A stretch of DNA of 40,093 nt from Bacillus sp. AFS037270 (GCF_002585305.1 NZ_NUNF01000044.1:109481-149573), one strand, 5' to 3'. Shown: positions 25,017 to 33,362, counted from the stretch's first letter. Program-made: numbers and translations. Notes: generated by a model not told the origin, from the sequence alone.

Positions 25017-26123
25017 ATGTTCTATACAGACGATTTTTTGGAGAAGTTACGGATGGAAGGTGATCCAGTTCCGGACCGAATAATTGAAGAAATGTTCAAG
25101 AACAGTCAGGTCAGCGCCGTAAATAATTTGTTGAAACAATTAATGCGCAATGACCAAGAGTATCCGGAGGAGCTGCCTGATAATATTGAATGTTGGCTGA
25201 AGGATACCGCTTATTGCCCAGAAGGCGTGGACTGGGCACGAATAAGAAACGCAACTGACTTATTTCGGGAACATGGCATTGCCATCACCTTCTTATTATC
25301 AACATGCTCACTTGTGTATTGTTACGCGGCACGTAAAGGTGTAAAGGTCCTTACATTCAGTTATCGCTTAGGCCAAAATGCATATCGCAGAATAGCAGAA
25401 ACGGGGCAATTTGTCCTCCAAGTCATGGCACCAGGCGGACTTGAATCCGGAGGAAAGGGAATCAAAGCAATTCAAAAAGTCCGTTTAATGCATTCAGCCA
25501 TTCGGCATTTGATAAAAAAAACTGGCAGATGGGACGAAAAAGAAAATGGCATCCCCATTTGTCAGGAGGATCTGCTTGGTACTCTATTAACCTTTTCCAG
25601 TGTTATCATTAAAGGGCTGCGCCATTTAGGTATGAAAATAACAGAAAAACAGGCGGAAGATTACCTGTACTTTTGGAAAATTGTCGGAATCATGCTAGGA
25701 GTTCGGGAAGATATTATCCCTAAAACCATGGAAGAGTCCAGTCAGTTAGAGGTAATCATTAAAAAAAGACACCACGGGCCGTCTCCTGAAGGAGTCCAGA
25801 TGACCCGTGCTTTACTTGAATTTCATGCAGGCCTCATTCCCGGTGAGATGTTTGACAACATTATCCCTGCTCTTATCCGAGAAACCGTAGGAAATGAAAT
25901 AGCAGACTGGATGAAAGTTCCGCACACCAATTGGAAAAAAATTATGAAATTTAAAGAGCTAATGGGCTTTTTTCTTGATTCAGATTATACAGGCTTTTTT
26001 GGAAGTACGGTCAATCGACTTGGGCTGGCCTTTCTTAAGCGCCAGTCACTCGTCATGACCGATTATCAATATACCCCATTTCTCATACCTACTGAACTAC
26101 GAAAGGTTTGGGGAATTGGATAA
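25017..26123 (+). CDS. MpaB/Lcp-like oxygenase family protein (DUF2236)
   Basis: This 368-aa mostly helical protein carries hallmarks of the MpaB/latex-clearing-protein superfamily: TGQFVLQVMAPGGLESGGKGIKAIQKVRLMHSAIRHL and the later QEDLLGTLLTFS and YFWKIVGIMLGV blocks. The histidines in RLMHSAIRH lie where Lcp-type proteins place heme-binding residues. Characterised relatives include rubber oxygenase Lcp and fungal MpaB; bacterial cytoplasmic homologues are mostly uncharacterised. It has no Sec or Tat signal, unlike secreted Lcp. GAGGGGGAAAGG precedes ATG. It stands alone, so its substrate is unknown. Confidence 0.75.
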   Translation: MFYTDDFLEKLRMEGDPVPDRIIEEMFKNSQVSAVNNLLKQLMRNDQEYPEELPDNIECWLKDTAYCPEGVDWARIRNATDLFREHGIAITFLLSTCSLVYCYAARKGVKVLTFSYRLGQNAYRRIAETGQFVLQVMAPGGLESGGKGIKAIQKVRLMHSAIRHLIKKTGRWDEKENGIPICQEDLLGTLLTFSSVIIKGLRHLGMKITEKQAEDYLYFWKIVGIMLGVREDIIPKTMEESSQLEVIIKKRHHGPSPEGVQMTRALLEFHAGLIPGEMFDNIIPALIRETVGNEIADWMKVPHTNWKKIMKFKELMGFFLDSDYTGFFGSTVNRLGLAFLKRQSLVMTDYQYTPFLIPTELRKVWGIG

Positions 26124-26229
26124 AGAAGTATAAAACTATGAAAAAACCATTTCATTCCCGTAATGATAAAGCACATCGATTGAAGACTGCCCTCTCTTTC
26201 TTAAGTAATTTAACAACTAATCTATTATT

Positions 26230-26260
26230 AAGGATTATGTGATATCACATAATCCTTTTC
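26230..26260 (+). terminator. Palindromic terminator
   Basis: AAGGATTATGTG pairs with CACATAATCCTT around ATAT, followed by TTTTC. It lies about 105 bases after the oxygenase gene, inside the 366-bp spacer before the LysM-3D gene. Apart from the promoter near 26370, the spacer shows nothing else. Confidence 0.65.
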
Positions 26261-26357
26261 CTCCATGGATTTTTTAAGAAAGACATACATTCAAAAATTG
26301 CCTCTTTAACTTATTCCTGTAACTAATTGGCTAAGGTTCCGTAGATAGAATATTCAT

Positions 26358-26386
26358 TTGTTTCAGAAATATTATCGCAATATAAA
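26358..26386 (+). promoter_or_regulatory. Promoter of the LysM-3D gene
   Basis: TTGTTT and TATAAA are 17 bp apart, giving a leader of about 97 nt. A WalR-like pair (TGTTAC, five bases, TGAAAA) lies downstream at 26442-26458. B. subtilis yocH is a WalR target, but this site is imperfect. Confidence 0.45.
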
Positions 26387-26489
26387 TGCCATAGATGTAA
26401 ACGATTTAACATCTCCCTGTTCTTTGTCTCAGAAATATCTATGTTACTATTATGAAAAATTAGCAACCAAAGAACATGGGGGGAAAAGA

Positions 26490-27296
26490 ATGCTTAAAAG
26501 AATAATGATAACAATTTTAGCAGTTGCTATACTCTCAGTAACTGTAAGTGCTAATGTACAAGCTGCAACTATTACAGTACAAAAAGGTGATACCCTTTGG
26601 GATCTCTCACGTGAGAATAATACATCTTTAGAAAATATCCAAAAGTGGAATCGCCTTACTACGGACCTTATACATCCCGGAGATATTCTAACCATTTCAC
26701 CGAAAAAACAATATACTGTTAAACAAGGTGACACACTATGGGACATCTCCATGGATAATCAAATAACTGTTTCGCAACTTAAAGAGTGGAACGAATTACA
26801 TACCGATCTTATCCATCCTGGTTTAAATCTACTAATCTTTGATAGTTTAAATACTGTGAATAACACTGTAACTGAAAAACAGCCTATACCTGCAGCCCAA
26901 GCACATAAGGAAAATGCACCTGCAGTATCAGCTACATCAACAAGTAATACAAGTTCAAAGGAAAGTGTCCCTGCGGTACCAGCAGCATCAACAAATAATA
27001 CAAGTTCAAAAGAAATTACAGTGAAAGCAACTGCCTATACGGCTTCGTGTGAGGGATGCTCTGGTACTACGGCTACTGGAATTGACCTTAAAGCAAACCC
27101 AAATGCAAAGGTCATCGCAGTTGACCCATCTGTTATACCACTTGGCAGTAAAGTTCATGTAGAAGGCTATGGTGAAGCAGTCGCTGGAGATACTGGTGGA
27201 GCCATTAAAGGAAATCGAATTGATATCTTTATTCCTTCTGAGCATGATGCAATCAATTTTGGAGTAAAGCAAGTAAAGGTAACAATATTAAACTAA
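26490..27296 (+). CDS. LysM-3D domain cell-wall protein, YocH-like
   Basis: This 268-aa secreted protein has a Sec signal (charged MLKR, hydrophobic core, likely cleavage after NVQA at ~28). Two LysM peptidoglycan-binding repeats follow (TITVQKGDTLWDLS and YTVKQGDTLWDIS), then a Ser/Thr/Ala-rich linker with an imperfect repeat (SNTSSKESVPAV / NNTSSKE). A C-terminal 3D domain holds the three aspartates in VDPSVIPLG, AGDTGG and NRIDIF. The architecture matches B. subtilis YocH, a muramidase-like autolysin controlled by WalRK. The frame is open further upstream, but ATG at 26490 after GGGGGGAAAAG begins the signal peptide. Confidence 0.9.
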   Translation: MLKRIMITILAVAILSVTVSANVQAATITVQKGDTLWDLSRENNTSLENIQKWNRLTTDLIHPGDILTISPKKQYTVKQGDTLWDISMDNQITVSQLKEWNELHTDLIHPGLNLLIFDSLNTVNNTVTEKQPIPAAQAHKENAPAVSATSTSNTSSKESVPAVPAASTNNTSSKEITVKATAYTASCEGCSGTTATGIDLKANPNAKVIAVDPSVIPLGSKVHVEGYGEAVAGDTGGAIKGNRIDIFIPSEHDAINFGVKQVKVTILN

Positions 27297-27335
27297 CATG
27301 CTAAAAACCGTCCTAACCTGAGGTTTCAATCTACT

Positions 27336-27385
27336 AAAAAAGCCCTGCACCTCCTTTTAAATAACAAGGGGTTGCAGGGCTTTTT
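27336..27385 (+). terminator. Strong intrinsic terminator
   Basis: AAAAAGCCCTGCA pairs with TGCAGGGCTTTTT, extended by further pairs with mismatches. It follows the LysM-3D gene. Confidence 0.85.
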
Positions 27386-27476
27386 GAATGAACATTCGAG
27401 TTATACCTTTTTAACAAATTCAGATTTTTATTTCATCGCTCCAAAACCCTCAATTTTGCAGTCAACCTCCACGCTG

Positions 27477-27495
27477 TTACTTATGATACGGTTCA
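27477..27495 (-). other. SCC-like attachment site, distal copy of rlmH 3' end
   Basis: On the minus strand TGAACCGTATCATAAGTAA is identical over 19 bases to the last codons and stop of rlmH at 37808-37826, in the same orientation. In the rlmH frame the copy reads GEPYHK and stop, the consensus RlmH C-terminus. It contains the TATCATAA core of SCC attachment sites. It is not part of any gene with a ribosome binding site. Confidence 0.6.
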
Positions 27496-27545
27496 CCGTG
27501 ACCTTTAAGAATTTGAATCTAAAAATCAGCGTTAACAACATGGGG

Positions 27546-28442
27546 TTAAATCTTTTTTGAAGCATTTGTATCCAATGTCTCAATAAAATTCACAAAAGCC
27601 TTCACGACATTCCATTCCAAGGATTCCTTATGGTAATACATCCATGTTCTGCGTAATATAGGATTTCCTTTTTGATCCGTTAAAACTATTTTATATAAAT
27701 CACCTATATCATTAAGAATACGGCTGGACAAGAAGCCATAGCCTAATCCATTTATAACCATTTCCTTACAAGTATCAACCTGGTCCACTTCTATACTGAT
27801 AAAAGGCGGCTGTGAATAGTTTTCTGCCCACCAATTATCAATTAATGATTTTAATAAATAATCTCCGTTATAGTCAATTCTAGGGAGATTTGGCAAATCA
27901 ACGATATCAATCGCTTCCCTCGATGTAACAGAAACTGTTTCTTCAAATAATAAATGTTTCTTCAGTCCTCTGCAGCTATAGTCGCCGCGAATAAAGCCAA
28001 TATGAACATCCTTATTGTGTATAAGTTTCGTTACATCTTTACTCCAACCTGTAATCACTTTAAATTCCACATGAGGATACTGGCTTTTAAATAATTTCAA
28101 AATATAGGGCAGTTCATAATTAGCAAAAAAGTTGGATACACCTAATTTCAATGTTCCTACAACTTCATTTCCTGCGTTATAATTCATATTCCTAACATGC
28201 TCTTTTATTTTGTTATATTGAGCAAGGATATCGTCGGCACACTAAACAAGATATTCTCCCTGTGGGGTAAAATGAACTCCTCTACTTTCACGGGTTACTA
28301 TTTTGACACCTAATTCTTCCTGCATGTGCTTTAAACGGTTGGTTAATGCAGGTTGGGTAATAAACAAAAGCCGTGCTGCTTTTGTTAGGTTCTTCTGACT
28401 ATAGAGGACCTTCAGTATTTCCCAATCACGATAATCCACCAT
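27546..28442 (-). pseudogene. LysR family regulator interrupted by one amber codon
   Basis: The N-terminal winged helix (DYRDWEILKVLYSQKNLTKAA, FITQPALTNRLKHMQ) and the LysR substrate-binding domain (VGTLKLGVSNFFANYELPYI and onward) are in one frame. They are separated only by a TAG at 28242-28244; the frame continues after it with CADDILAQYNKIKEHVRNM. Without the stop the protein would be about 298 aa, normal for the family. The stop falls just after FTPQGEYLV, before the linker helix. Either the gene is inactive, or the stop is a sequencing error or a recent mutation, since the rest shows no decay. No adjacent target gene is evident. Confidence 0.8.
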
Positions 28443-28692
28443 CTTAACCCAAATTCCACCATATAAAAGTTTTTTATATGTCATTATAATTTTTTAGCAT
28501 TTTATATATTTCCATTATTGCATTATCATTAATCCGTAGCAATTAATAATTAAATCTTCAATTCCTGGATTGAAACTTCATTAAAGCTAAATCAACTTTA
28601 AGGTTAAACACAGCATATGTCTTCTGTAGCCATATTTATTGATATTCTGTTTGCAGGACAGAAAAAACGTAAAAAAAATAGGAGGAAATTTT

Positions 28693-28845
28693 ATGTGGAT
28701 TATAACTCGTTATTTAGAATCAAACATTTCCCTGTTTGAATTCGAAACTGAAGAAGAAGCAAGAGAGGCTCTCAAAAACATGAAGGGCTGTAACATTCTC
28801 TCTGAAGTTGTATATTTCAATGATCCCTGTTTTCAAGTAGCTTAA
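28693..28845 (+). CDS. Small conserved hypothetical protein (50 aa)
   Basis: This 50-aa acidic protein starts at ATG after a full AGGAGG. It begins MWIITRYLESNISLFEFETE, followed by a likely amphipathic helix (EEEAREALKNM) and ends YFNDPCFQVA. The beta-helix-beta pattern suggests a tiny compact domain. Similar short proteins seem familiar from Bacillus genomes, but no function is known to me. It is preceded by an AT-rich leader and followed about 110 bases later by a perfect terminator. Confidence 0.7.
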   Translation: MWIITRYLESNISLFEFETEEEAREALKNMKGCNILSEVVYFNDPCFQVA

Positions 28846-28957
28846 AATATTTTCATTCTAAGGAAGGATTGAAGGTGGAAATTCAAGGTTTCCGGTTACT
28901 AGGTGATTCCCTTCCATTGAATGAGGGGGGCTGTCAAGCTCCTTTGTTTATATTGAA

Positions 28958-28990
28958 ATAAGAGCCTAATCTTAGGCTCTTATTTTTTAA
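28958..28990 (+). terminator. Intrinsic terminator
   Basis: ATAAGAGCCTAA and TTAGGCTCTTAT form a 12-bp stem with a 2-nt gap, followed by TTTTTT on the plus strand. On the minus strand it could also end the acyl-CoA operon read from the right. Confidence 0.85.
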
Positions 28991-29051
28991 TACTTTGCTA
29001 GAATTTTGAGGAGATTCCTCTTGGACTCACACATCTTTCCAGTATAAATCA

Positions 29052-29408
29052 TCAGGGATTTCCTCTAACTACTATCAAACGTCCTTTTACGACTATCTTT
29101 TCTCCACATTTTCCTTCTACTCTTATTTTATTCTCCGCTTGTTTGATAGTCAGTGTTACTAGACTTCCCACAAAAACAGGGGAGATAAAGGTAAATTCAT
29201 ACTGACTCAACAACTCTTGTGGAATGAGAGCTTCATTCGAAAGTACACTTAACACTTTGGCCACTGTTAGCATTCCATGGGCAATTTTATTAGTGAATCC
29301 TTGTTGTTTCGCCGCCTCCATATCTAAATGAATTGGATTGTAATCACCAGAAATGACAGCATATTGTTCAACGTCCTTTTCGGTAATTTGAAAAGTAATC
29401 ATATTCAA
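29052..29408 (-). CDS. MaoC-like hot-dog hydratase/dehydratase
   Basis: This 118-aa single hot-dog protein carries the R-specific hydratase motif: SGDYNPIHLDMEAAKQQGF followed by IAHGMLT. The Asp and His are the expected catalytic dyad for adding or removing water at C3 of an acyl-CoA. The start is TTG at 29408, six bases after GGTGG and overlapping the upstream gene's TGA by four bases; ATG at 29402 is the alternative. It is the last gene of the BirA-type operon. It may pair with the preceding MaoC-N protein as a heteromeric dehydratase, as in mycobacterial HadAB. Confidence 0.85.
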   Translation of the reverse strand: MNMITFQITEKDVEQYAVISGDYNPIHLDMEAAKQQGFTNKIAHGMLTVAKVLSVLSNEALIPQELLSQYEFTFISPVFVGSLVTLTIKQAENKIRVEGKCGEKIVVKGRLIVVRGNP

Positions 29409-29800
29409 GACAAACCACCCACAATCAAATCAGATATTCCTTCAAAACAAAGTTTTCCATCCCTATTATATAAATATAGAGTTTGTTTAATAAAAGTAAC
29501 GTTTTGACGTTGAAATTGATCTGTAACTTCAACTATCGCTCTATAGACCTCATCAATGTACATTCTCTTATGCTGGATACATTTCTGTTTTCGATGAATA
29601 ACAGGATGTTGTAGCTCCAAAGGGGAGGCAAGCCATTTATAAGCCATCATTGGCATGGTTGGATGAAGAGGGATCGTTTCGAAACCATAGTCTTTTGCCC
29701 TCTCCAAATTCTGATAAATAGGATTTCGATCACTAATCAATTGGACAAATTTTTGGACATCTTCTTTAATAAAAATAATCTCATGTTCCTTAGTTTTCAT
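29405..29800 (-). CDS. MaoC N-terminal-type (FAS1-like) dehydratase domain protein
   Basis: This 131-aa protein matches the non-catalytic N-terminal hot-dog domain of MaoC dehydratases (KFVQLISDRNPIYQNLERAKDYGF, PLHPTMPMMAYKW), which shapes the acyl-binding groove. The position that is PIHLD with catalytic His in the partner reads PIYQN here, so it is probably not catalytic alone. ATG at 29800 has GAGGTGG five bases upstream. It overlaps the thiolase stop by four bases (ATGA) and the next hydratase start likewise, so the three genes are translationally coupled. A longer frame upstream lies inside the thiolase gene and is rejected. Confidence 0.8.
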   Translation of the reverse strand: MKTKEHEIIFIKEDVQKFVQLISDRNPIYQNLERAKDYGFETIPLHPTMPMMAYKWLASPLELQHPVIHRKQKCIQHKRMYIDEVYRAIVEVTDQFQRQNVTFIKQTLYLYNRDGKLCFEGISDLIVGGLS

Positions 29801-30894
29801 GTTACCACCTCGAATAGGACTGCTACTCCAACTCCTCCACCACTTCCAATCGCGGCTAGTACATATTTGATATCCTTTCGTCTTTGTACTTCGTAGAAAA
29901 GCCTTGTGATCATGATACTTCCCGAAGCTCCATAAGGATGTCCTAGCGTTAAAGCTCCTCCGCAAACATTTAACTTGCCATAAGGAATAGAAAGTTCTTT
30001 TGTACAGGCAACAATCTTAGAAGAGAAAGCTTCGTTTATTTCAATTAGGTCAATGTCCTCAATGGTTAACTGGTTTCTTTTTATTAAGGCTTGAATAGCA
30101 GGAATAGGAGCTTCTCCTGGATAAGTCGGAAGTACACCTGAGACTTCGCTATCCAAAAAACGTAAAATAGGATGGTATCCATTATTTAATGCCATGTTTT
30201 CTTCCATGACAAGTACAGCCGAAGCCCCGTCATGTATCCCACAGCTGTTCGCTGCAGTAACTGTACCGTTCCTTTTAAATATAGGCTTCATCCTGTTTAA
30301 AAGTACTTCCATCTTTCTTTTCCTAAAAAACTCTTCATCTTGGTAGAGATCACCAATTCTAATAATCTCTTGATTAAAATATCCTTTTTCGTAAGCTTCC
30401 CAGCTGCGTTTATAGCTTAATAGTGCATATTCATCCTGCATTTCCTTTGAAATAGCATATTTTTCAGCCACATATTCTGCTGCAACCCCCATATCTGGGT
30501 CGCCAATTTTTTCAGGAGAAAATCTTGCTCTAGCTGGAAACGGAGAGGTACTCGTACTTTCTACACCACCAGCAATATAACAACGGCCAGCTCCGCCTTG
30601 GACAAAGTAACATGCCATTCGAATCGCCTCTAATCCTGCACTACATTGACGGTCAATTGTGATTCCCGGTACAGAAAGAGGAAGTCCTGCTTCTAATGCA
30701 GCAACTCGAGCTACGTTTCCACCTGGCCCAACTACATTTCCCAAAATGATGTCTTCTATTTTTTCTTCCAATCCATTCGCTAAATGTTGGAGGATAGGAG
30801 CTGCAAGCTCATGTGGCTGAATATCTCGTAAGATTCCACCCATTTTTCCAATTGGTGTTCGTTTCGCTTGGACAATTACCGCTCTTTTAATCAT
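29797..30894 (-). CDS. Thiolase family protein, YhfS-like, lacking the second cysteine
   Basis: This 365-aa thiolase has the nucleophile Cys84 in DRQCSAGLEAI, the NEAF motif and His319 in LGHPYGASG. The C-terminal acid/base cysteine of the usual CIGGG motif is Gly350 here (IGSGGGVGVA). A full thiolytic or Claisen cycle is therefore uncertain; another residue may substitute, or the enzyme may do a related acyl-transfer. Position after bioY and an acyl-CoA ligase matches B. subtilis yhfS. It overlaps the ligase gene by 8 bases and the MaoC-N gene by 4. Confidence 0.85.
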   Translation of the reverse strand: MIKRAVIVQAKRTPIGKMGGILRDIQPHELAAPILQHLANGLEEKIEDIILGNVVGPGGNVARVAALEAGLPLSVPGITIDRQCSAGLEAIRMACYFVQGGAGRCYIAGGVESTSTSPFPARARFSPEKIGDPDMGVAAEYVAEKYAISKEMQDEYALLSYKRSWEAYEKGYFNQEIIRIGDLYQDEEFFRKRKMEVLLNRMKPIFKRNGTVTAANSCGIHDGASAVLVMEENMALNNGYHPILRFLDSEVSGVLPTYPGEAPIPAIQALIKRNQLTIEDIDLIEINEAFSSKIVACTKELSIPYGKLNVCGGALTLGHPYGASGSIMITRLFYEVQRRKDIKYVLAAIGSGGGVGVAVLFEVVT

Positions 30895-32353
30895 TGACCA
30901 CCTTTTTTTCCATTCGTTTTATTAGCTCGGCACGAGCTATCTTGCCACTCGTTGTATATGGCATTTCAGATAGAAAAAACCACTTTCGTGGAATTTTATA
31001 AGAAGATAAATGAGCCCTACAAAATCTTTTTAACTCTAATTGGCTACTTTTTCCTTTCACTACCGCAGCAACAACCTGGCCCCAATACGAATCTGATAGG
31101 CCTATTACAGCAACTTCTTCGACATCTGGATGTAAGGAAAGCACTTTTTCTATTTCTTCAGGAAAAATATTTATTCCTCCATATAAAATCATATTTTGTT
31201 CACGACCTACAATATATAAAAAGCCATCTTCGTCCAAATATCCCATATCATGGACTGTGGCCCACCCCTCTTCATCTTGAATTGAATGAATAGTCCTTTC
31301 ACCATGATCAAAGTACCCATTTATCATCAATTTACTTCTTACATATATTTTTCCGGTCTCAGTTGGCTTTGCTAATTCCTGATCTGGACGCCGTATTTGT
31401 ACCTCTACACCATAACAAGGCTTTCCGACAGTTGTAGCCTTCTGAATACCTTCACTATCAGGAAGTACAGTAATGAAACTCAATTCACTAGCCCCATAAA
31501 ACTCGTACATAGTCATGTTAGGAATCATATTACGGATTTCTAATTTAGATCTATCCGACCATTTTGCACCAGATGAAATAATTTTTATAGACTTATCGAC
31601 TTGAATTCCTTCTTTCAAGAATGCTTCTACCATTGTCGGAACTACATATATCGTTGTAATTGGAAAGGAATGTATCCATGATAGTCCTTCAATAGGAGAG
31701 AACTTATCTAAAAGAAAGACGGTTCCACCTAAATACAAAATGCTAATGGCTCCGTACAGAAAATGAGAATGGGTTAAGGCACCAGAAATAAGAACTTGAT
31801 CAGATTCATCTAACCCGAAATCAAAACGATTGCAATCAAAGCTAGCCACCCACGAATCTTGGGAGCGAACAAATGCTTTTGGTTTTCCAGTCGTACCAGA
31901 TGTAAATCCAATGTAAAAAGGCAGATTTCCTTCCGTTTTCAATACAGTTGTAGGATCGAACTGAGAGATTTGCTGTAAACTATCATCCAAAATCATTACA
32001 TTTGGAATACTTTGTTTGATTTGAGAGTAAATTTCTCTAGTTGTGACAATGATAGATGGATCCGAAAGTATCACCCTTTCTTCCAATTCGGTTATCTTCC
32101 ATTTCAAATCATATGGAACAGCAATCCATCCTGCCTTGGCGGCTCCTGCAAAGAGCTGTAGGAAAGGGATACCGTTTGGCAAAAGGATGCCTATTGTTTT
32201 ATTTTCTGAATGAAAAGAATGAAGCCAATTCGCTGTTTGATTGATTAATTCATACCATTCTTGATAACTGATTTGTTGATGATTCGTATGGATTGCGATT
32301 TTGTCTGGGGATAATTTTGCGAAAGTCTTATATGATTCTGTAATATTTCCCAT
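30887..32353 (-). CDS. Acyl-CoA ligase (AMP-forming), YhfT-like
   Basis: This 488-aa ANL-superfamily ligase activates a carboxylic acid to acyl-AMP and then acyl-CoA. The P-loop FTSGTTGKPKA, the YEFYGASE motif, the hinge GYLDEDGFLYIVGRE and the C-terminal catalytic lysine in TTSGKIAR are all intact. It is short for the long-chain class, and the chain-length preference cannot be predicted. AGAGGAG precedes ATG. It follows bioY after 49 bases that contain an intrinsic terminator, and overlaps the thiolase gene. The arrangement matches B. subtilis yhfUTS, a BirA-regulated operon of unclear role. Confidence 0.9.
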   Translation of the reverse strand: MGNITESYKTFAKLSPDKIAIHTNHQQISYQEWYELINQTANWLHSFHSENKTIGILLPNGIPFLQLFAGAAKAGWIAVPYDLKWKITELEERVILSDPSIIVTTREIYSQIKQSIPNVMILDDSLQQISQFDPTTVLKTEGNLPFYIGFTSGTTGKPKAFVRSQDSWVASFDCNRFDFGLDESDQVLISGALTHSHFLYGAISILYLGGTVFLLDKFSPIEGLSWIHSFPITTIYVVPTMVEAFLKEGIQVDKSIKIISSGAKWSDRSKLEIRNMIPNMTMYEFYGASELSFITVLPDSEGIQKATTVGKPCYGVEVQIRRPDQELAKPTETGKIYVRSKLMINGYFDHGERTIHSIQDEEGWATVHDMGYLDEDGFLYIVGREQNMILYGGINIFPEEIEKVLSLHPDVEEVAVIGLSDSYWGQVVAAVVKGKSSQLELKRFCRAHLSSYKIPRKWFFLSEMPYTTSGKIARAELIKRMEKKVVND

Positions 32354-32368
32354 GATAAATCTCCTCTA

Positions 32369-32397
32369 TAAAAAAGAGACACATCTTGGTGTCTCTT
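32369..32397 (-). terminator. Intercistronic terminator between bioY and acyl-CoA ligase
   Basis: On the minus strand AAGAGACAC and GTGTCTCTT form a 9-bp perfect stem with a 6-nt loop, followed by TTTTTTATAG. It lies just before the ribosome binding site of the ligase gene, so it should lower expression of the downstream genes relative to bioY. Confidence 0.8.
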
Positions 32398-32402
32398 AAG
32401 AT

Positions 32403-32981
32403 TTAGATATTTTTAGATAAGTTATTGGAATAACTTGTTGCTAATGAGCGTGAAAAAACTGGGTGTTTTCTTAGTCTGTAAACTAAAATAGAAGCTAGTA
32501 TGGCTTTTAAGACATCCCCTGGGATATAAATTAAACTTAACTGAACAGCTTTTAAAAGAGGAATGCCCATCATAAATGCTTGGACAGGAATTCCAATTAA
32601 ATAGATTAATAGAATTCCAACTGTCAGATTAATAAATAAAATATGTTGTATTTTTAAAGTTTGAAAACGTGATAGTAGATAACCAATACAGAAAGCCGTA
32701 ATAGGCCATGAAATTATATAACCAACACTTGGTCCGACAAATACACTTAGTCCACCTCTTCCTCCAGATAGAAGAGGCATTCCAGCAGCGAGAAGTAATA
32801 AAAAGATCGTTTGGCTCATCGCACCTAATCTTGCTCCCAATGCCCCTCCCGCAAGAAGAACACCTAGAGTTTGTAATGTAATGGGAACTGGTGTAAAAGA
32901 AAGCATAATAGGCGGAACTACTCCTAGAGCACCCATGACAGCGGCAAACACACCTACAAAGGTAATTTCTTTAATTTTCAT
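32403..32981 (-). CDS. bioY: Biotin transporter BioY
   Basis: This 192-aa membrane protein with about six hydrophobic segments is the substrate-binding S component of a biotin ECF transporter. Family motifs are visible: PVPITLQTLGVLLAGGALGARLGAMSQ and GGRGGLSVFVGPSVGYIISWPI. It needs the shared EcfAA'T energy module encoded elsewhere, or may work alone. AGGAGATAT lies before ATG. It is the first gene of the operon, directly behind a BirA-type operator. It corresponds to B. subtilis yhfU. Confidence 0.95.
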   Translation of the reverse strand: MKIKEITFVGVFAAVMGALGVVPPIMLSFTPVPITLQTLGVLLAGGALGARLGAMSQTIFLLLLAAGMPLLSGGRGGLSVFVGPSVGYIISWPITAFCIGYLLSRFQTLKIQHILFINLTVGILLIYLIGIPVQAFMMGIPLLKAVQLSLIYIPGDVLKAILASILVYRLRKHPVFSRSLATSYSNNLSKNI

Positions 32982-33046
32982 TCTTATATCTCCTAATCAT
33001 CAATATGTACTTTTTACAACTATGATAATAATGAATCTCATCTTAA

Positions 33047-33079
33047 ATGTCAACCAAATTATAAGAATAGTTAACAATT
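33047..33079 (-). promoter_or_regulatory. BirA-type biotin operator over the bioY promoter
   Basis: On the minus strand AATTGTTAAC is followed, after 14 bases, by GGTTGACAT. This is the split palindrome of Bacillus BirA sites (TTGTTAAC...GGTTAACAA) with small deviations in the right arm. A perfect TATAAT lies between the arms at 33058-33063, so biotinoyl-AMP-loaded BirA would cover the promoter. It is 66-98 bases upstream of bioY. Confidence 0.75.
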
Positions 33080-33362
33080 AAGACATCTTTATTCAAAATA
33101 GTATGAATTTGTTATTGATAGGAAATTTACAGGCAAGGAAATTCAGAAAATCCTACGAGATAAATTACAAACTTGTAGTGATTCACTAATTAGTTTTCTT
33201 CCATTTCTCTACGTTTTTTCTTGAAATTACAGTATAGAAAATACTATTAACCTCTTATAGTATATTCAAGATTCAGAAACCTCCATCTCCTGTGGGTGTG
33301 CAAATAGAGGTGGGACTGGCAACTGGACAAACTCAAAATTTAGAGGTTTTAACTGGCACTGC
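33080..33362. other. Spacer between bioY operator and WYL regulator gene
   Basis: This AT-rich segment lies between the bioY promoter and the 3' end of the WYL regulator gene. No ORF with a ribosome binding site, strong hairpin or repeat was recognised. Confidence 0.4.

Noticed and set aside
27372..27560. Open frame of 62 codons (+), and a 37-codon frame on the minus strand (about 27411-27524)
   Set aside because: Neither has a Shine-Dalgarno. They overlap each other, the terminator and the rlmH 3'-end copy. The minus frame looks somewhat protein-like (KVTVNRIISNSVEVDCKIEG) but is too weak to call.
28874..28960. Possible 28-codon ORF starting with GTG after the 50-aa gene
   Set aside because: AAGGAAGG precedes it, but the peptide resembles no family and the length gives no statistical support.
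29801..29965. N-terminal extension of the MaoC-N protein
   Set aside because: It is out-of-frame thiolase coding sequence; ATG at 29800 has its own ribosome binding site.
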